A stretch of DNA of 64,000 nt, from assembly GCF_014596525.1 (NCBI RefSeq), contig NZ_MSJP01000026.1, forward strand, positions 40,687 through 104,686, written 5' to 3'. Positions within the stretch are counted from its first letter, which is position 1; every line of letters starts with the position of its first letter. The notes below the pieces were generated by a model. The model had not been told where the DNA came from. It made no database searches and saw only the letters and a program-made list of their open reading frames with translations. The stretch comes from Streptomyces sp. CBMA291 (GTDB taxonomy: Bacteria; Actinomycetota; Actinomycetes; Streptomycetales; Streptomycetaceae). The translations under genes were made by a program, and so were the position numbers. Positions 8,375 to 17,782 of this stretch are shown here, one piece after another.

Positions 8375-9052
8375 TCATCGCGCGGGCGGCGTCCCGAACG
8401 TACCGCGCAGGGTCGACCGGCTCCCGTCGCCGCCGGTCAGGACGGCGGTGTACGTGTCGGCCGAGGCCCCCCGGGTTCCTTCGGCGTGGTTGTACTGGGC
8501 CGCGAAGGCATGGCGGCCAGGGGCGACCGTCCGGCCGGGTTTCAGGGTCCAGCGGTAGACCAGGTGTCCGTTCTCCTCGGTCGCCGTCGTGGTGAAGTCC
8601 CCGCCGGGGAGGTCGTGCCAGTGGCCCGTGCCGACGACGCCGGGGGTGCGGGCGATCCGCACTTCGACGGTGAGCGCGGTGACGGGGGTGGTCGTGGTCA
8701 GGGTCAGTTTGCTCTGGGACCACCAGCGGTTGCCGCTCACGTCGACGGCGGCACGCGTCTGCGAGCCGGGGTCCGGGGCGGGCGCGGAAGGGGGCGTGCG
8801 CGTGGGCGGGGCGGCCACGGGGCCTGGTCCCGGGGCCCGTCCGGTCTCCCGGGTGGTCGCGAGGGCGCCGAGGGCGACGAGTCCGGCGACGGTGGCGGTC
8901 GCGACGGCGACCGTCCAGCGGCGCCGGGTCGGGCGGCGGGCGGAGCGGGGGGCCGCGAGGCCCCGTTCCACCCGGGCGAGGACGCGGGCGCGGTCGGGCC
9001 GGTGGGCGAGGGCGGCCTCGCGCAGTTCCCGGCGGAGCCGTGTCTCGTCCAT
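8375..9052 (-). CDS. Membrane-anchored protein coupled to an ECF sigma factor (possible anti-sigma)
   Basis: A 225-residue protein with a charged cytoplasmic N-terminus, one membrane helix (VAVATATVAGLVALGALA, about residues 48-65) and an extracytoplasmic region of about 150 residues. A Pro/Ala-rich spacer leads to a compact domain with NRWWSQSKLTLTTTTPVTAL, GHWHDLP and ENGHLVYRWTLKPG. That domain looks like a beta-sandwich of the kind seen in cellulose-binding CBM2-like or secreted lipid-associated proteins. No zinc-binding anti-sigma motif (HxxxCxxC) is visible. The ATG overlaps the sigma factor stop by one base, so the two are co-translated, which is the usual arrangement for a sigma/anti-sigma pair. 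The anti-sigma role is inference from position and topology. Confidence 0.7.
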   Translation of the reverse strand: MDETRLRRELREAALAHRPDRARVLARVERGLAAPRSARRPTRRRWTVAVATATVAGLVALGALATTRETGRAPGPGPVAAPPTRTPPSAPAPDPGSQTRAAVDVSGNRWWSQSKLTLTTTTPVTALTVEVRIARTPGVVGTGHWHDLPGGDFTTTATEENGHLVYRWTLKPGRTVAPGRHAFAAQYNHAEGTRGASADTYTAVLTGGDGSRSTLRGTFGTPPAR

Positions 9053-9597
9053 CAGTGCCTCCCCGTGGCGAGTTCGGTGGCGGCGCGGGGGCCGAGCAGC
9101 CGCTGGAGTTCCGCCATGCCCTTGGCCGTCTGGCTCTTGACCGTGCCGACGGAGACGCCGAGCGCGAGCGCGGTATCGCGTTCGGAGAGGTCGAAGGCGT
9201 GCCGGAGCACGACGCAGGCGCGTTTGCGGAAAGGCAGGGAGCGCAGGGCCGTACGGACGTCGACGACGGCGGGGACGTCCGGGCCTTCGGTGTGTTCGGG
9301 GCGCCGGTCCCAGAAGGCGGCGATCCTGCGCCGCTCCCTGACGGCTCCCCGGACGCGGGTGCGGGCGAGGTTGGCGACGACGCCCCGGGCGTAGGCGGCG
9401 GGGTGGTCGGCGGCGCGGAGCCGGTCCCAGCGGTGCCAGAGGGCGAGCATGGCGTCGGCGGCCAGATCGTCGGCGGCGTCGGTCTCGCCGGTCAGCAGAT
9501 GGGCGAGCCGGGCGAGTTCGGCGTAGTGGCGCTCGAAGAAGTCCCGGAACTCGGCCTCCGCGTCGCCCCTCTCAGCGTCCGTCACGGCCACCGGCAC
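9052..9597 (-). CDS. SigE-family ECF RNA polymerase sigma factor
   Basis: A 181-residue group 4 sigma factor. Region 2 is FRDFFERHYAELARLAHLLTGE...DLAADAMLALWHRWDRL (residues about 17-60). Region 4 is RTALRSLPFRKRACVVLRHAFDLSERDTALALGVSVGTVKSQTAKG (about 115-160). The wording of region 4 (LPxRxRxCVVLR, SVGTVKSQ) matches the actinobacterial 'SigE family' set, usually paired with a single-pass membrane partner as here. The GTG at 9597 gives the longest well-formed protein; a GTG four codons later is also possible, and neither has a strong ribosome binding site. Its target promoters are not identifiable from this sequence. Confidence 0.88.
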   Translation of the reverse strand: MPVAVTDAERGDAEAEFRDFFERHYAELARLAHLLTGETDAADDLAADAMLALWHRWDRLRAADHPAAYARGVVANLARTRVRGAVRERRRIAAFWDRRPEHTEGPDVPAVVDVRTALRSLPFRKRACVVLRHAFDLSERDTALALGVSVGTVKSQTAKGMAELQRLLGPRAATELATGRH

Positions 9598-9674
9598 CCT
9601 CTGCGGTACGACGACTCGGATCCCGCCCTCGATCGGACTCCGACATCGGTTCGGCCCCGACCCTAGGGCATGCG

Positions 9675-9708
9675 AGGACCGGGCGGCCTCGCGGGGCCGC
9701 CCGGTCCT
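9675..9708 (-). terminator. Strong hairpin after the GH48 gene
   Basis: AGGACCGGGCGGCC (9675-9688) and GGCCGCCCGGTCCT (9695-9708) form a perfect 14-bp stem with a 6-base loop. It sits 34 bases beyond the stop of the GH48 cellulase. There is no U-tract, as is common for Streptomyces terminators. Confidence 0.75.
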
Positions 9709-9741
9709 GTCGTACGAGCCGCCGCCTGGCGCGGCCGGGTG

Positions 9742-12666
9742 CTATCCGAGCAGCTCCGCGTAGGAGCCCATGGCCAGGGCGATGTCCGCCTGGGCCCAGA
9801 AGCGGTGGTAGGTGAAGACGGGTGCGGCGCCGCCCGCCAGATAGGCCTCGACCTTCGGCCAGGCCGGGTCGTCCTGGTAGAAGGAGCGGATCGAGGCGAA
9901 GGTGGAGGAGGCGTTCACCGGGTCGCCGTTGGGCATGGTGCCGGTCCAGCCGCCCGGTACGTAGACGGGGTCGTCGAAGCGGTTGTAGTCGGCGCGGGTC
10001 TCGGGGACGGCGATGCCCAGCGGGTCCTGGTGGTGGTCCCACATGCCGTCGAGGAGGGCCTTGGCGACCCGCTTGGCCTCGGCGTGGCCGGATTTGGCCG
10101 CGTAGTAGGCGAGGGTCTTGGCGTAGGCGGCGGCGACGCCGACGTCGTCGGTGTAGTCGGCGACGGTGACGTGCAGTCCGGCGTTGGCGCCGGGGCTCGC
10201 CGCGTTCCAGGTGTCGGGGGCGCCGGTCCACTGGAGGGTGGAGGGGATGCGGTAGGTGCCGTCGGGGTTGACGGTGGTCTTGGAGAGGGCCCAGGAGACC
10301 CATTTGTCGAGGACGGTCTTGGCCTTGGTGTCGCCGGTCTGCTGGTAGTACTCGGCGACGCGCTCCATCGACCAGGCCTGGAAGCCGAACCACTGGTTGG
10401 ACGGCGGGTCGTGGTAGACGGGCTTCTCGTCGTAGAAGAGGCCGTGGAAGGTGGGGGTCCCGGCGGGCGGGGTGGCGTAGCGGCCCTGCCAGCTGTTGGT
10501 GGCGCCGCCCGCGATGGCGCCCTCGTCGGACTGGAGCCAGCGGTAGAACTCCAGTTGGCGTCCGAGGCTGGTGGCCCAGTCGGCGGCGCCGGTGGCGGAG
10601 GCGGGCTTGAGCGGGGCGTAGGTGCTGAGGGCGTAGGCCGCGAGCGGGTTCTGGTAGCCGCCGTGGGCGTGGCTCGATCCGATGCGCCAGGACCAGCCCG
10701 CGGAGGTGTCGGTGGCACCGCCCCAGGCGTAGTACCAGGACATCAGGTAGTGGGCGCTGTCCTTGCCGGTGCCCGCCGGGCAGGCGGTGGGTCCGACGCA
10801 GTTCCCGGCCTTCTTGAAGTACTTGTCGAAGAGGGAGTAGCGAAGGTAGTCGCCCATCTTCGCGGCCTTGCCGACGGTGGCGGAGATCTGGGCGCCCTTG
10901 CCCTGCTGCTTGGCCCAGAGGTCGGCCCAGTAGGCGGCCTGGACGGCGCGGGCGTCGGCGTCGGGGGCGTTGGTGTACTTCCACTGCTTGGCGTAGGAGG
11001 CGTCCCCCGTGAAGAGGTCGAGGTAGCCGTTGCGCCCGCCGTAGGAGAAGTTGTCGCAGGTGGGGTGGGCGACGGTCTCCCAGACGGATTCCTGGGGGCC
11101 GCGCTGGAAGGTGTTGATGTACGAGGGGCCGGTGGCGGTGGGTCCGGCGGAGCACTTGCCGGGTCCGTTGCCGTAGCCGTAGACGTTGTCGACGTCCTGG
11201 AGCCAGTGCATGCCGTAGACGTCGTCGGTGCCGTAGGCGCTCTTCAGTTCGCCGGAGAGGGGGTCGGAGCCGGAGGTCACCCCGGAGTCGAGCGTCGCCG
11301 GGTACTGGGAGGGCAGGTCCCACTCGGGGGCGTAGGTGGCCGGTTTGGCGGGGTTGTACGAGGAGCCGGTGGGCTGGTCGGCGTGGGTGGGGATCATGTA
11401 CTTCTCCATGGTCGCCCAGGCGCCGTTGAACTTGGTCCAGTCGCCGGTGATCCTGCCGTACATGGCCTGGAGCCAGAGGAGGTAGCTGTACGCCTCCGAG
11501 GTCGTCTCGTGGCCGTGGTCGGGGGCTTCGACGATCAGGGTCTCCACGGAGTGGTACGGGATGCCCTCGGGCGAGAAGTAGCCGTTGGCGGGGTTGGTGA
11601 TCTTCCCGTGCAGATCGAGGAAGCGGCTCTCGTACGTGGAGTTCGCGGCCAGCTGGACGGCGGTGACCTCGGCCTTGGCGTGGCCGGGGGCGGTCGCGGT
11701 GAAGACGGCGGAGCCGGTGCCGGTCGGGGCGGCGGCGACGGTCACCTTCTGCGCGGCGTTCCAGTTCGCCGGGGTGAAGGTGAGGGTGGCCGGGGTCGCG
11801 GTGAGATGGGTGTTGCCGGAGGTACGGGCGACGCCCACGGTGACGTTGGCGGCGGGGGCGGTGGAGAGCCTGAGGTCGAAGGTGCCGGTGCTGCCCTGGC
11901 GCACCCCGAGCTGGGCGGGGGTCGCGACGAGGGCGGGGCCCGCGGCGACGGTGATGCCGACGGGCGGGGACTCGGCGGAGGCGCCGAGGCTGTCGTACGC
12001 CTTGGCGTAGAGGGAGTGGGACCCGGCGGCGAGTCCGGGGGCGGTGAGGTCGAAGGGCGCGGTGGTGTCGGTGCCGAGGAGGGTGGTGCCGCTGTAGAAC
12101 TCGACCTTGCCGACGGTGGCGCCGTCCGCCGCGGCGGCGGTGGCGGCCAGCGGCACGGAGTCGCCCTCGGTGTAGACGGCTCCGGGGGCGGGGCTGGTGA
12201 GGACGGCGACCGGGGCCTTGTGGGCGCCCGTGCAGGGGGTGCCGTTGATCGCGAAGGAGCCGGGGGTGGCGTTGGTGCCCGTGTAGGAGAACTGGGCTCC
12301 GGTGGTGGCGGCGGCTCCGGGGGCGATCGTGCCGTTCCAGGCGGTGTTGGTGACGGTGACGTTCCTGCCCGACTGGCTCCAGACGCCGTTCCAGCCGTTG
12401 GAGAGCTTCTGGTCCCCCGCGTAGGCGTAGGTGAGGGTCCAGCCGTCGAGCGCGGTGGAGGCCCGGTTGGTGAGGGTGAGTTCGGCGGTGAAGCCCGAAC
12501 CCCAGTCGTTCGTCTTGTAGTCGACGCCGCACTGCACGGCGGCGGCATGGGCCGTGGTGCCGGTGACGGCCATGAGGCCCAGCGGGAGGGAGAGCACGGC
12601 GGCCAGCGCGGTCAGCCGTCGGTGTGGCCGTGACCGGGGACGCACTCCGGGTCGGGAACGTGACAT
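9742..12666 (-). CDS. Secreted CBM2-GH48 reducing-end cellobiohydrolase
   Basis: A processive exocellulase acting on crystalline cellulose outside the cell; 974 residues. A signal peptide ([21 protein letters not shown], cut near AHAAA, residue 43) is followed by a CBM2 (about 45-147, flanking Cys, conserved [11 protein letters not shown]). Next come an Ig-like domain (about 152-245) and a second beta-sandwich with [14 protein letters not shown] (about 250-335). The GH48 module runs from about 340 to the end: [32 protein letters not shown] contains the catalytic acid Glu, and [14 protein letters not shown] is conserved. The ATG at 12666 has GAGGAG nine bases upstream. It is divergent from the GH5 gene; a perfect CebR box lies 163 bp upstream, so cellobiose induction is expected. 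Confidence 0.95.
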   Translation of the reverse strand: MSRSRPGVRPRSRPHRRLTALAAVLSLPLGLMAVTGTTAHAAAVQCGVDYKTNDWGSGFTAELTLTNRASTALDGWTLTYAYAGDQKLSNGWNGVWSQSGRNVTVTNTAWNGTIAPGAAATTGAQFSYTGTNATPGSFAINGTPCTGAHKAPVAVLTSPAPGAVYTEGDSVPLAATAAAADGATVGKVEFYSGTTLLGTDTTAPFDLTAPGLAAGSHSLYAKAYDSLGASAESPPVGITVAAGPALVATPAQLGVRQGSTGTFDLRLSTAPAANVTVGVARTSGNTHLTATPATLTFTPANWNAAQKVTVAAAPTGTGSAVFTATAPGHAKAEVTAVQLAANSTYESRFLDLHGKITNPANGYFSPEGIPYHSVETLIVEAPDHGHETTSEAYSYLLWLQAMYGRITGDWTKFNGAWATMEKYMIPTHADQPTGSSYNPAKPATYAPEWDLPSQYPATLDSGVTSGSDPLSGELKSAYGTDDVYGMHWLQDVDNVYGYGNGPGKCSAGPTATGPSYINTFQRGPQESVWETVAHPTCDNFSYGGRNGYLDLFTGDASYAKQWKYTNAPDADARAVQAAYWADLWAKQQGKGAQISATVGKAAKMGDYLRYSLFDKYFKKAGNCVGPTACPAGTGKDSAHYLMSWYYAWGGATDTSAGWSWRIGSSHAHGGYQNPLAAYALSTYAPLKPASATGAADWATSLGRQLEFYRWLQSDEGAIAGGATNSWQGRYATPPAGTPTFHGLFYDEKPVYHDPPSNQWFGFQAWSMERVAEYYQQTGDTKAKTVLDKWVSWALSKTTVNPDGTYRIPSTLQWTGAPDTWNAASPGANAGLHVTVADYTDDVGVAAAYAKTLAYYAAKSGHAEAKRVAKALLDGMWDHHQDPLGIAVPETRADYNRFDDPVYVPGGWTGTMPNGDPVNASSTFASIRSFYQDDPAWPKVEAYLAGGAAPVFTYHRFWAQADIALAMGSYAELLG

Positions 12667-12828
12667 GCGGTTGGTTCTCCTCGCGGCTCGGGGGATCGGG
12701 GGAGCGAAGAGGGAGCAGGGCGGAGCGGGGGCGGAGGGAGCGGGGCGGAGGGAGCGGGAGTGGGGGCGGGAGCGGGGGCGGGGGGGGAGCGACGTGCGGA
12801 ACGTGTCCGGAATCAAGCTCTGAACCAG
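12667..12828 (-). promoter_or_regulatory. GH48 leader with long purine/pyrimidine tract
   Basis: Between the GH48 start and its CebR box, the plus strand at about 12718-12790 is an almost unbroken run of G and A (GGGGGCGGGAGCGGGGGC-type), so the GH48 transcript leader would be C-rich and its template strand G-rich. G-quadruplex formation in the template is possible. No gene is seen. Confidence 0.5.
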
Positions 12829-12842
12829 TGGGAGCGCTCCCA
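12829..12842. promoter_or_regulatory. CebR box upstream of GH48
   Basis: TGGGAGCGCTCCCA, a perfect 14-bp palindrome identical to the established CebR operator consensus in Streptomyces. It lies in the GH48/GH5 divergent gap. Confidence 0.92.
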
Positions 12843-12920
12843 CTGTGCAGTTGGCGCGCAACGGCGTCAAGAGACGTGAAGAGTCGAAGGCAATCGACGG
12901 GGAATTTACCCAACACCTCT

Positions 12921-12974
12921 TTTGCTTGGCGTCGGTTGACGCTACGGTCTGCCCGACCAGTGGGAGCGAATCCG
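12921..12974 (+). promoter_or_regulatory. GH5-GH6 promoter with degenerate CebR box
   Basis: A plausible promoter has TTGCTT at 12921-12926 and TACGGT at 12943-12948 (16-bp spacer). Right after the expected start of transcription lies TGGGAGCGAATCCG (12961-12974), a CebR box with a good left half and degraded right half. ACCAGTGGGAGCG is shared word for word with the perfect box at 12829. Operator placement just downstream of the promoter would suit repression by roadblock. The weak half-site predicts looser control. Confidence 0.6.
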
Positions 12975-13022
12975 TCCGGTCGGCACACCGTCAGGGTGTG
13001 CCCTCGCTGTGAGGACTCGCTC

Positions 13023-14534
13023 ATGCGCCATCCCCCACGCCTGTCCGCGCTGCTCTCCGGAGCGGCGCTCACGCTGGCGAGCACCGCTCTCGCCCTCATG
13101 GGTACGGCCTCCGGAGCCTCGGCCGCACCCGCCTGCACCGTCGAGTACAAGGTCGTCGGCCAGTGGTCCGGCGGCTACCAGGGCGCCGTCACCGTCACCA
13201 ACGGCGGCCCCGCGCTGAACGGTTGGAGCCTCGGCTTCGGCCTTCCCTCGGGCCAGGTCGTCAGCCAGGGCTGGGGCGGCACGTGGTCCCAGTCCGGAAC
13301 GAACGTCACGGTCGTCAACGAGAGCTGGAACGCGGCGCTCGGCACGGGCGCGACGCTCTCGACGGGCTTCATCGCCTCCTGGTCGGGCGCCAACACGGCA
13401 CCCGCCGCCTTCACCCTCAACGGCACCCCCTGCGCCACCGGCACCGCCCCGACACCCACGCCCACCGCCCCCACGACCCCGCCCACCACTCCCCCGACGA
13501 CCCCGCCCGTCCCGGTCTCCGGCGCGCCCGAACTGAGCGTCTCCGGGAACCGGCTCACCGACCAGAACGGCGCCACCCGCCGGCTCCTCGGCGTCAACCG
13601 CTCCGGCGGCGAGTTCATGTGCGTCCAGGGCTACGGGATCTGGGACGGTCCCGTCGACGACGCCTCCGTCCAGGCCATCGCCGACTGGAAGGCCAACACG
13701 GTCCGCATCCCCCTCAACGAGGAGTGCTGGCTGGGCCTGGACAACATCAAGCCCGAGTACCGGGGCGCGAACTACATCGCCTCGGTCAGGAGCCTGGTGG
13801 ACAAGGTCCTCGCACACGGCATGACCCCGGTGGTCGAACTGCACTGGACCCAGGGCCAGTACACCGGCAACTCCTCGGGCTGCGCCGACATCCACGCCAC
13901 CTGCCAGAAGCCGATGCCCGACGCCCTCCACACCCCCGCGTTCTGGACTTCGGTCGCCGACACCTTCAAGAACGACCGGCGGGTCGTCTTCGACCTGTTC
14001 AACGAGCCCTACCCGGACCGGGCGACCTCCACCGCGGCACAGGCCTGGGCCTGCTGGCGCGACGGCGGCGACTGCCCCGGCATCGGTTACGAGGTCGCCG
14101 GCATGCAGGACCTGGTGGACGCCGTCCGCGCCACGGGAGCGAGGAACCTGCTCCTCGTGCCGGGCCTCGCGTACTCCAACGACCTGAGCCAGTGGCTCAC
14201 GTACCGCCCCACCGACCCGGCGGGCAACACGGCCGCCGCCTGGCACGTCTACAACTTCAACTCCTGCTCCGACGAGACGTGCTGGAGCAACACCCTCGCC
14301 CCCGTCGCCGCCCAGGTCCCCCTCGTCGCGGGCGAGATCGGCGAGAACACCTGCGGACACGCCTTCGTCGACCGCGTCATGAAGTGGTTCGACGACCGCG
14401 GCCTGTCGTACCTGGGCTGGACCTGGAACACCTGGAACTGCTCCTCGGGTCCCGCACTGATCAGCGCATACGACGGCACCCCCACCGCATTCGGCATCGG
14501 GCTGCGCGACCATCTGCGCGCCCTCACCCCCTGA
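13023..14534 (+). CDS. Secreted CBM2-GH5 endo-beta-1,4-glucanase
   Basis: A 503-residue extracellular endoglucanase that cuts cellulose internally. A signal peptide ends near GASAAPAC (about residue 36). A CBM2 covers about 38-140, with the expected end cysteines and GWGGTWSQSG. A Thr-Pro linker (TPPTTPPTTPP) joins it to a GH5 catalytic domain from about residue 170. The acid/base Glu is in VFDLFNEPYPD and the nucleophile Glu in VPLVAGEIGEN; WTWNTWNC is the terminal aromatic strand. The ATG at 13023 has GAGGA nine bases upstream. It is followed after 17 bases by the GH6 gene in the same direction, so the two form an operon. Confidence 0.95.
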   Translation: MRHPPRLSALLSGAALTLASTALALMGTASGASAAPACTVEYKVVGQWSGGYQGAVTVTNGGPALNGWSLGFGLPSGQVVSQGWGGTWSQSGTNVTVVNESWNAALGTGATLSTGFIASWSGANTAPAAFTLNGTPCATGTAPTPTPTAPTTPPTTPPTTPPVPVSGAPELSVSGNRLTDQNGATRRLLGVNRSGGEFMCVQGYGIWDGPVDDASVQAIADWKANTVRIPLNEECWLGLDNIKPEYRGANYIASVRSLVDKVLAHGMTPVVELHWTQGQYTGNSSGCADIHATCQKPMPDALHTPAFWTSVADTFKNDRRVVFDLFNEPYPDRATSTAAQAWACWRDGGDCPGIGYEVAGMQDLVDAVRATGARNLLLVPGLAYSNDLSQWLTYRPTDPAGNTAAAWHVYNFNSCSDETCWSNTLAPVAAQVPLVAGEIGENTCGHAFVDRVMKWFDDRGLSYLGWTWNTWNCSSGPALISAYDGTPTAFGIGLRDHLRALTP

Positions 14535-14551
14535 GAGGAACCCCTACTCGC

Positions 14552-16285
14552 ATGAGCCGCACCAGTCGCACCGCCCTTCTGGCCGCCCTCGGCCTCGTCA
14601 CGGCCACCGGAGCCACCGCCACCGTCCTCGGCGCCGCCACCGCCGGGGCCGCCACCCCGGGCTGCCGGGTCGACTACCAGATCACCAACCAGTGGAGCAA
14701 CGGCTTCGGCACCAACGTCACCGTCACCAACACCGGCGACCCCGTCTCCACGTGGACCCTCGAATGGTCCTACGGCGGAAACCAGCAGGTCACCCAGGGC
14801 TGGAACGCCACCATCACCCAGTCGGGCGCCGCCGTCACCGCGAAGAACGTCTCCTACAACGGGGCCCTGGCCACCGGAGGCTCCACCTCCTTCGGCTTCA
14901 ACGGCACGTACAGCGGCACCAACGCCGTGCCCACCGGCTTCAAGCTCAACGGGGTCGTCTGCAACGGCTCCACCGAGCCGACGACCCCGCCCACCACTCC
15001 CCCGACGACCCCGCCGACCACCCCGCCGGCCGGCAGCAAGGCCGACAACCCCTACGCCGGGGCGAAGGTGTACGTGAACCCCGAGTGGTCGGCGAAGGCG
15101 GCGGCCGAGCCCGGCGGCAGCCGCATATCGGGCCAGCCCACCGGCGTCTGGCTCGACCGGATCGCCGCCGTCAACGGCTCCGCGACCTCCATGGGCCTGC
15201 GCGCCCACCTCGACGAGGCCCTGAAGCAGAAGGGCTCCGGCGAACTCGTCGTCCAGCTGGTCGTCTACAACCTGCCCGGCCGCGACTGCGCCGCCCTCGC
15301 CTCCAACGGCGAACTGGGCCCGACCGAGATCGGCCGCTACAAGACCGAGTACATCGACCCGATCGCCGCGATCCTCGCCGACGCCAAGTACGCGGGCCTG
15401 CGGATCGTCACCACGGTCGAGATCGACTCGCTGCCCAACCTCATCACCAACGTCACGGGGCGCCCGACCGCCACACCCAACTGCGACGTCATGAAGGCCA
15501 ACGGCAACTACATCACGGGCGTCGGCTACGCGCTCAAGAAGCTCGGCGCGATCGCCAACGTCTACAACTACGTGGACGCGGGCCACCACGGCTGGCTCGG
15601 CTGGGACGACAACTTCGGCCCCTCCGCCGAACTGTTCAAGCAGGCCGCCACGGCCGAGGGCTCCACCCTCGCCAACGTCCACGGCTTCATCGTCAACACC
15701 GCCAACTACAGCGCCCTGAAGGAAGACCACTTCCGCGTCGACGACAGCGTCAACGGCGTCTCCGTACGCCAGTCGAAGTGGGTCGACTGGAACCGGTACA
15801 CCGACGAGCTGTCCTACGCCCAGGCCATGCGGACCAAGCTCGTCTCGCTCGGCTTCGACAGCAACCTCGGCATGCTGATCGACACCTCCCGCAACGGCTG
15901 GGGCGGCACCGCGCGGCCCACCGCCGCGGGCCCGACGACCAGCGTCGACACCTATGTCGACGGCGGCCGTTACGACCGGCGGATCAACCCCGGCAACTGG
16001 TGCAACCAGGCGGGGGCCGGGCTCGGCGAACGGCCGCAGGCGGCGCCCGCCGCGGGCATCGACGCCTACGTCTGGATGAAGCCCCCGGGCGAGTCCGACG
16101 GCTCCTCCAAGGAGATCCCGAACAACGAGGGCAAGGGCTTCGACCGGATGTGCGACCCGACGTACACGGGCAACCCCCGCAACGGGAACAGCATGTCGGG
16201 CGCGCTGCCGAACGCCCCGATCTCGGGCCAGTGGTTCTCGGCCCAGTTCCAGGAGCTGATGAAGAACGCCCACCCGGCGCTGTAA
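14552..16285 (+). CDS. Secreted CBM2-GH6 cellobiohydrolase
   Basis: A 577-residue secreted cellulase. A signal peptide ends near AGAATPGC (about residue 36). A CBM2 runs about 38-140 (NQWSNGFGTNVTVTN, GWNATITQSG), then a TTPPTTPP linker, then the GH6 catalytic domain with KVYVNPEWSAKA at its start. VVYNLPGRDCAALASNGEL carries the proton-donor Asp, and NLGMLIDTSRNGWGG is the second conserved acidic loop. YVWMKPPGESDGSS near the C-terminus is the substrate tunnel loop of exo-acting members, so cellobiohydrolase is favoured over endoglucanase. GAGAGGAA lies upstream of the ATG. Together with GH48 and GH5 it makes a complementary cellulase set: reducing-end exo, endo and non-reducing-end exo. Confidence 0.95.
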   Translation: MSRTSRTALLAALGLVTATGATATVLGAATAGAATPGCRVDYQITNQWSNGFGTNVTVTNTGDPVSTWTLEWSYGGNQQVTQGWNATITQSGAAVTAKNVSYNGALATGGSTSFGFNGTYSGTNAVPTGFKLNGVVCNGSTEPTTPPTTPPTTPPTTPPAGSKADNPYAGAKVYVNPEWSAKAAAEPGGSRISGQPTGVWLDRIAAVNGSATSMGLRAHLDEALKQKGSGELVVQLVVYNLPGRDCAALASNGELGPTEIGRYKTEYIDPIAAILADAKYAGLRIVTTVEIDSLPNLITNVTGRPTATPNCDVMKANGNYITGVGYALKKLGAIANVYNYVDAGHHGWLGWDDNFGPSAELFKQAATAEGSTLANVHGFIVNTANYSALKEDHFRVDDSVNGVSVRQSKWVDWNRYTDELSYAQAMRTKLVSLGFDSNLGMLIDTSRNGWGGTARPTAAGPTTSVDTYVDGGRYDRRINPGNWCNQAGAGLGERPQAAPAAGIDAYVWMKPPGESDGSSKEIPNNEGKGFDRMCDPTYTGNPRNGNSMSGALPNAPISGQWFSAQFQELMKNAHPAL

Positions 16286-16303
16286 GCCCTTCGGGACCCG
16301 TGG

Positions 16304-16330
16304 CCGGCCGGACCTCCGCGTCCCGGCCGG
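16304..16330. terminator. Convergent terminator between GH6 and cebR
   Basis: A CCGGCCGGAC arm at 16304-16313 can pair with GTCCCGGCCGG at 16320-16330, leaving one bulged base. The hairpin lies between the converging stops of the GH6 gene and cebR and could serve both. Confidence 0.55.
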
Positions 16331-16371
16331 TCACCGGTGCGCCCCGAGAGGCCCACGCACCCGCGCACCGC

Positions 16372-17433
16372 TCAGCAGGACTCCCGCACGACCAGCTCCG
16401 TCGGCAGGACGTGCCGACGGGGCTCCGGCGGTCCCTCGGTGATCTCCTGGAGCAGCATCCGGGCCATCGTGCGGCCCATCTCCTCGATGGGCTGACGCAC
16501 ACTGGTCAGCGGCGGATCCATCAGCCGCGCCACCGGCGAATCGTCCACCCCCACCAGAGCCACGTCCTCCGGCACCCGCCGCCCCGCCTCCCGCAGCACC
16601 CCGCGCGCCCCCGCCGCCATCACGTCCGAAGCCGCGAACACCGCATCCAAGTCCGGCCGCCGCTCCAGCAGTTGACGCATCGCACGACGACCTCCCTCCT
16701 CGGTGAAGTCACCCACCGCGACCAACGCCTCGTCGGGTGCGATGCCCGCCTCGGCGAGACCCGCCCGGTAGCCGCCGAGCCGGGCGCGGGCCACGTACAT
16801 GTCGGAAGGCCCGGTGACCGTGGCGATACGGCACCGGCCCCGCGCCACCAGATGGGCCACGGCCGCCCGCCCGGCGCCGATGTTGTCGGAGTCCACATAG
16901 GCCACCGGCTCGGCCTCCGAGCGGCGCCCGTTCATGACGACCGGCAGGCCGAGACGGCTGATCCGGTCGGGCAGCGGATCGTCCCCGTGGACGGAGGCGA
17001 GCAGCACCCCGTCGACGCGCTGGGCGGCGAGATACTGCTCGAAGCGCTGCCGCTCCTGCTCGCTGCGGACCAGGGTGAGGAGCAACTGCATGTCGGCTTC
17101 CGCGAGTTCGGCGCCGACTCCCCGGATGAGGTCGAGGAAGTACGGCTCCGCGAACAGACGCGCCTCGGCTTCGGGGATGACGAGCGCCACGGCGTCGGTG
17201 CGGCTTCCGGCCAGCGCGCGGGCCGCCTGGTTGGGTACGTAGCCCAGTTCGGCGACGGCGCGGGCGACGGCGGCTCTGGTCCGCTCGCTCACCCGGGGAG
17301 AGCCGTTGACGACCCGGGAGACCGTCCCCCGGCCGACTCCCGCCCTGGCGGCCACCTCTTCGAGAGTGGGCCTGCCGCTCCGCCGTACGCCCACGACTTC
17401 CGAACTCCCCTCAGAGGACGACGCGCCGCCCAT
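16372..17433 (-). CDS. cebR: CebR, LacI-family cellobiose-responsive repressor
   Basis: A 353-residue repressor. The N-terminal helix-turn-helix is RPTLEEVAARAGVGRGTVSRVVNGS, followed by the hinge GYVPNQAARALAGSRTDAVALV. The effector domain is periplasmic-binding-protein-like (VAYVDSDNIGAGRAA, VALVGVDDSPVARLMDPPLTSV). CebR binds TGGGAGCGCTCCCA boxes and is released by cellobiose or short cello-oligosaccharides. The ATG at 17433 is preferred over a GTG at 17478 because the latter would start inside the operator. A perfect CebR box lies 31 bases upstream, so the gene is autoregulated. It is divergent from cebEFG. Confidence 0.93.
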   Translation of the reverse strand: MGGASSSEGSSEVVGVRRSGRPTLEEVAARAGVGRGTVSRVVNGSPRVSERTRAAVARAVAELGYVPNQAARALAGSRTDAVALVIPEAEARLFAEPYFLDLIRGVGAELAEADMQLLLTLVRSEQERQRFEQYLAAQRVDGVLLASVHGDDPLPDRISRLGLPVVMNGRRSEAEPVAYVDSDNIGAGRAAVAHLVARGRCRIATVTGPSDMYVARARLGGYRAGLAEAGIAPDEALVAVGDFTEEGGRRAMRQLLERRPDLDAVFAASDVMAAGARGVLREAGRRVPEDVALVGVDDSPVARLMDPPLTSVRQPIEEMGRTMARMLLQEITEGPPEPRRHVLPTELVVRESC

Positions 17434-17463
17434 CCGATGCCCGCCCGGAAGGGAATACGGCAA

Positions 17464-17477
17464 TGGGAGCGCTCCCA
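17464..17477. promoter_or_regulatory. CebR box upstream of cebR
   Basis: TGGGAGCGCTCCCA, a perfect palindrome 31 bases before the cebR ATG; implies autoregulation. Confidence 0.92.
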
Positions 17478-17617
17478 CAATAGTCGAACCATCCCTCTCC
17501 GCGCCACGGCGACCCCTTCGGGCGACGGGTGATGCGTTCAGGAGGTGACGCGTCCACCCCCGCGAGGGCCCGTGAAACCCCGGGAAAACCTTCCGGTAAC
17601 GAAACCGCGTTCATGTC

Positions 17618-17674
17618 TTGACACCCGCACCCGCCAGGCAGCAACCTTCCGGCAACGACGTGGGAGCGCTCCCA
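17618..17674 (+). promoter_or_regulatory. cebEFG promoter with CebR box
   Basis: TTGACA at 17618-17623 is an exact -35 consensus, with a weak -10 (CAACCT, 17642-17647). The perfect CebR box TGGGAGCGCTCCCA occupies 17661-17674, just past the expected transcription start and 109 bases before cebE. The 349-bp gap between cebR and cebE holds this, the cebR box and no gene. Confidence 0.8.
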
Positions 17675-17782
17675 TCCGGGGGCCGTGAAGCCTTGCGTCA
17701 GATCCTGGCGGGCGCCGCCGAGCCGAGACCGGCCGGGCCTTCTGCCGCACCACGAGCACCACCTGGGGACGAGGAGAGTGGA

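Noticed and set aside
9670..12633. 987-codon open frame on the plus strand opposite the GH48 gene
   Set aside because: It is the antisense shadow of a high-GC gene: the composition is Gly/Val/Arg-rich with no domain motifs, while the minus strand carries clear CBM2 and GH48 motifs.
17434..17478. Upstream GTG start at 17478 for cebR
   Set aside because: It would start translation inside the CebR box and add 15 residues not seen in LacI-type N-termini.
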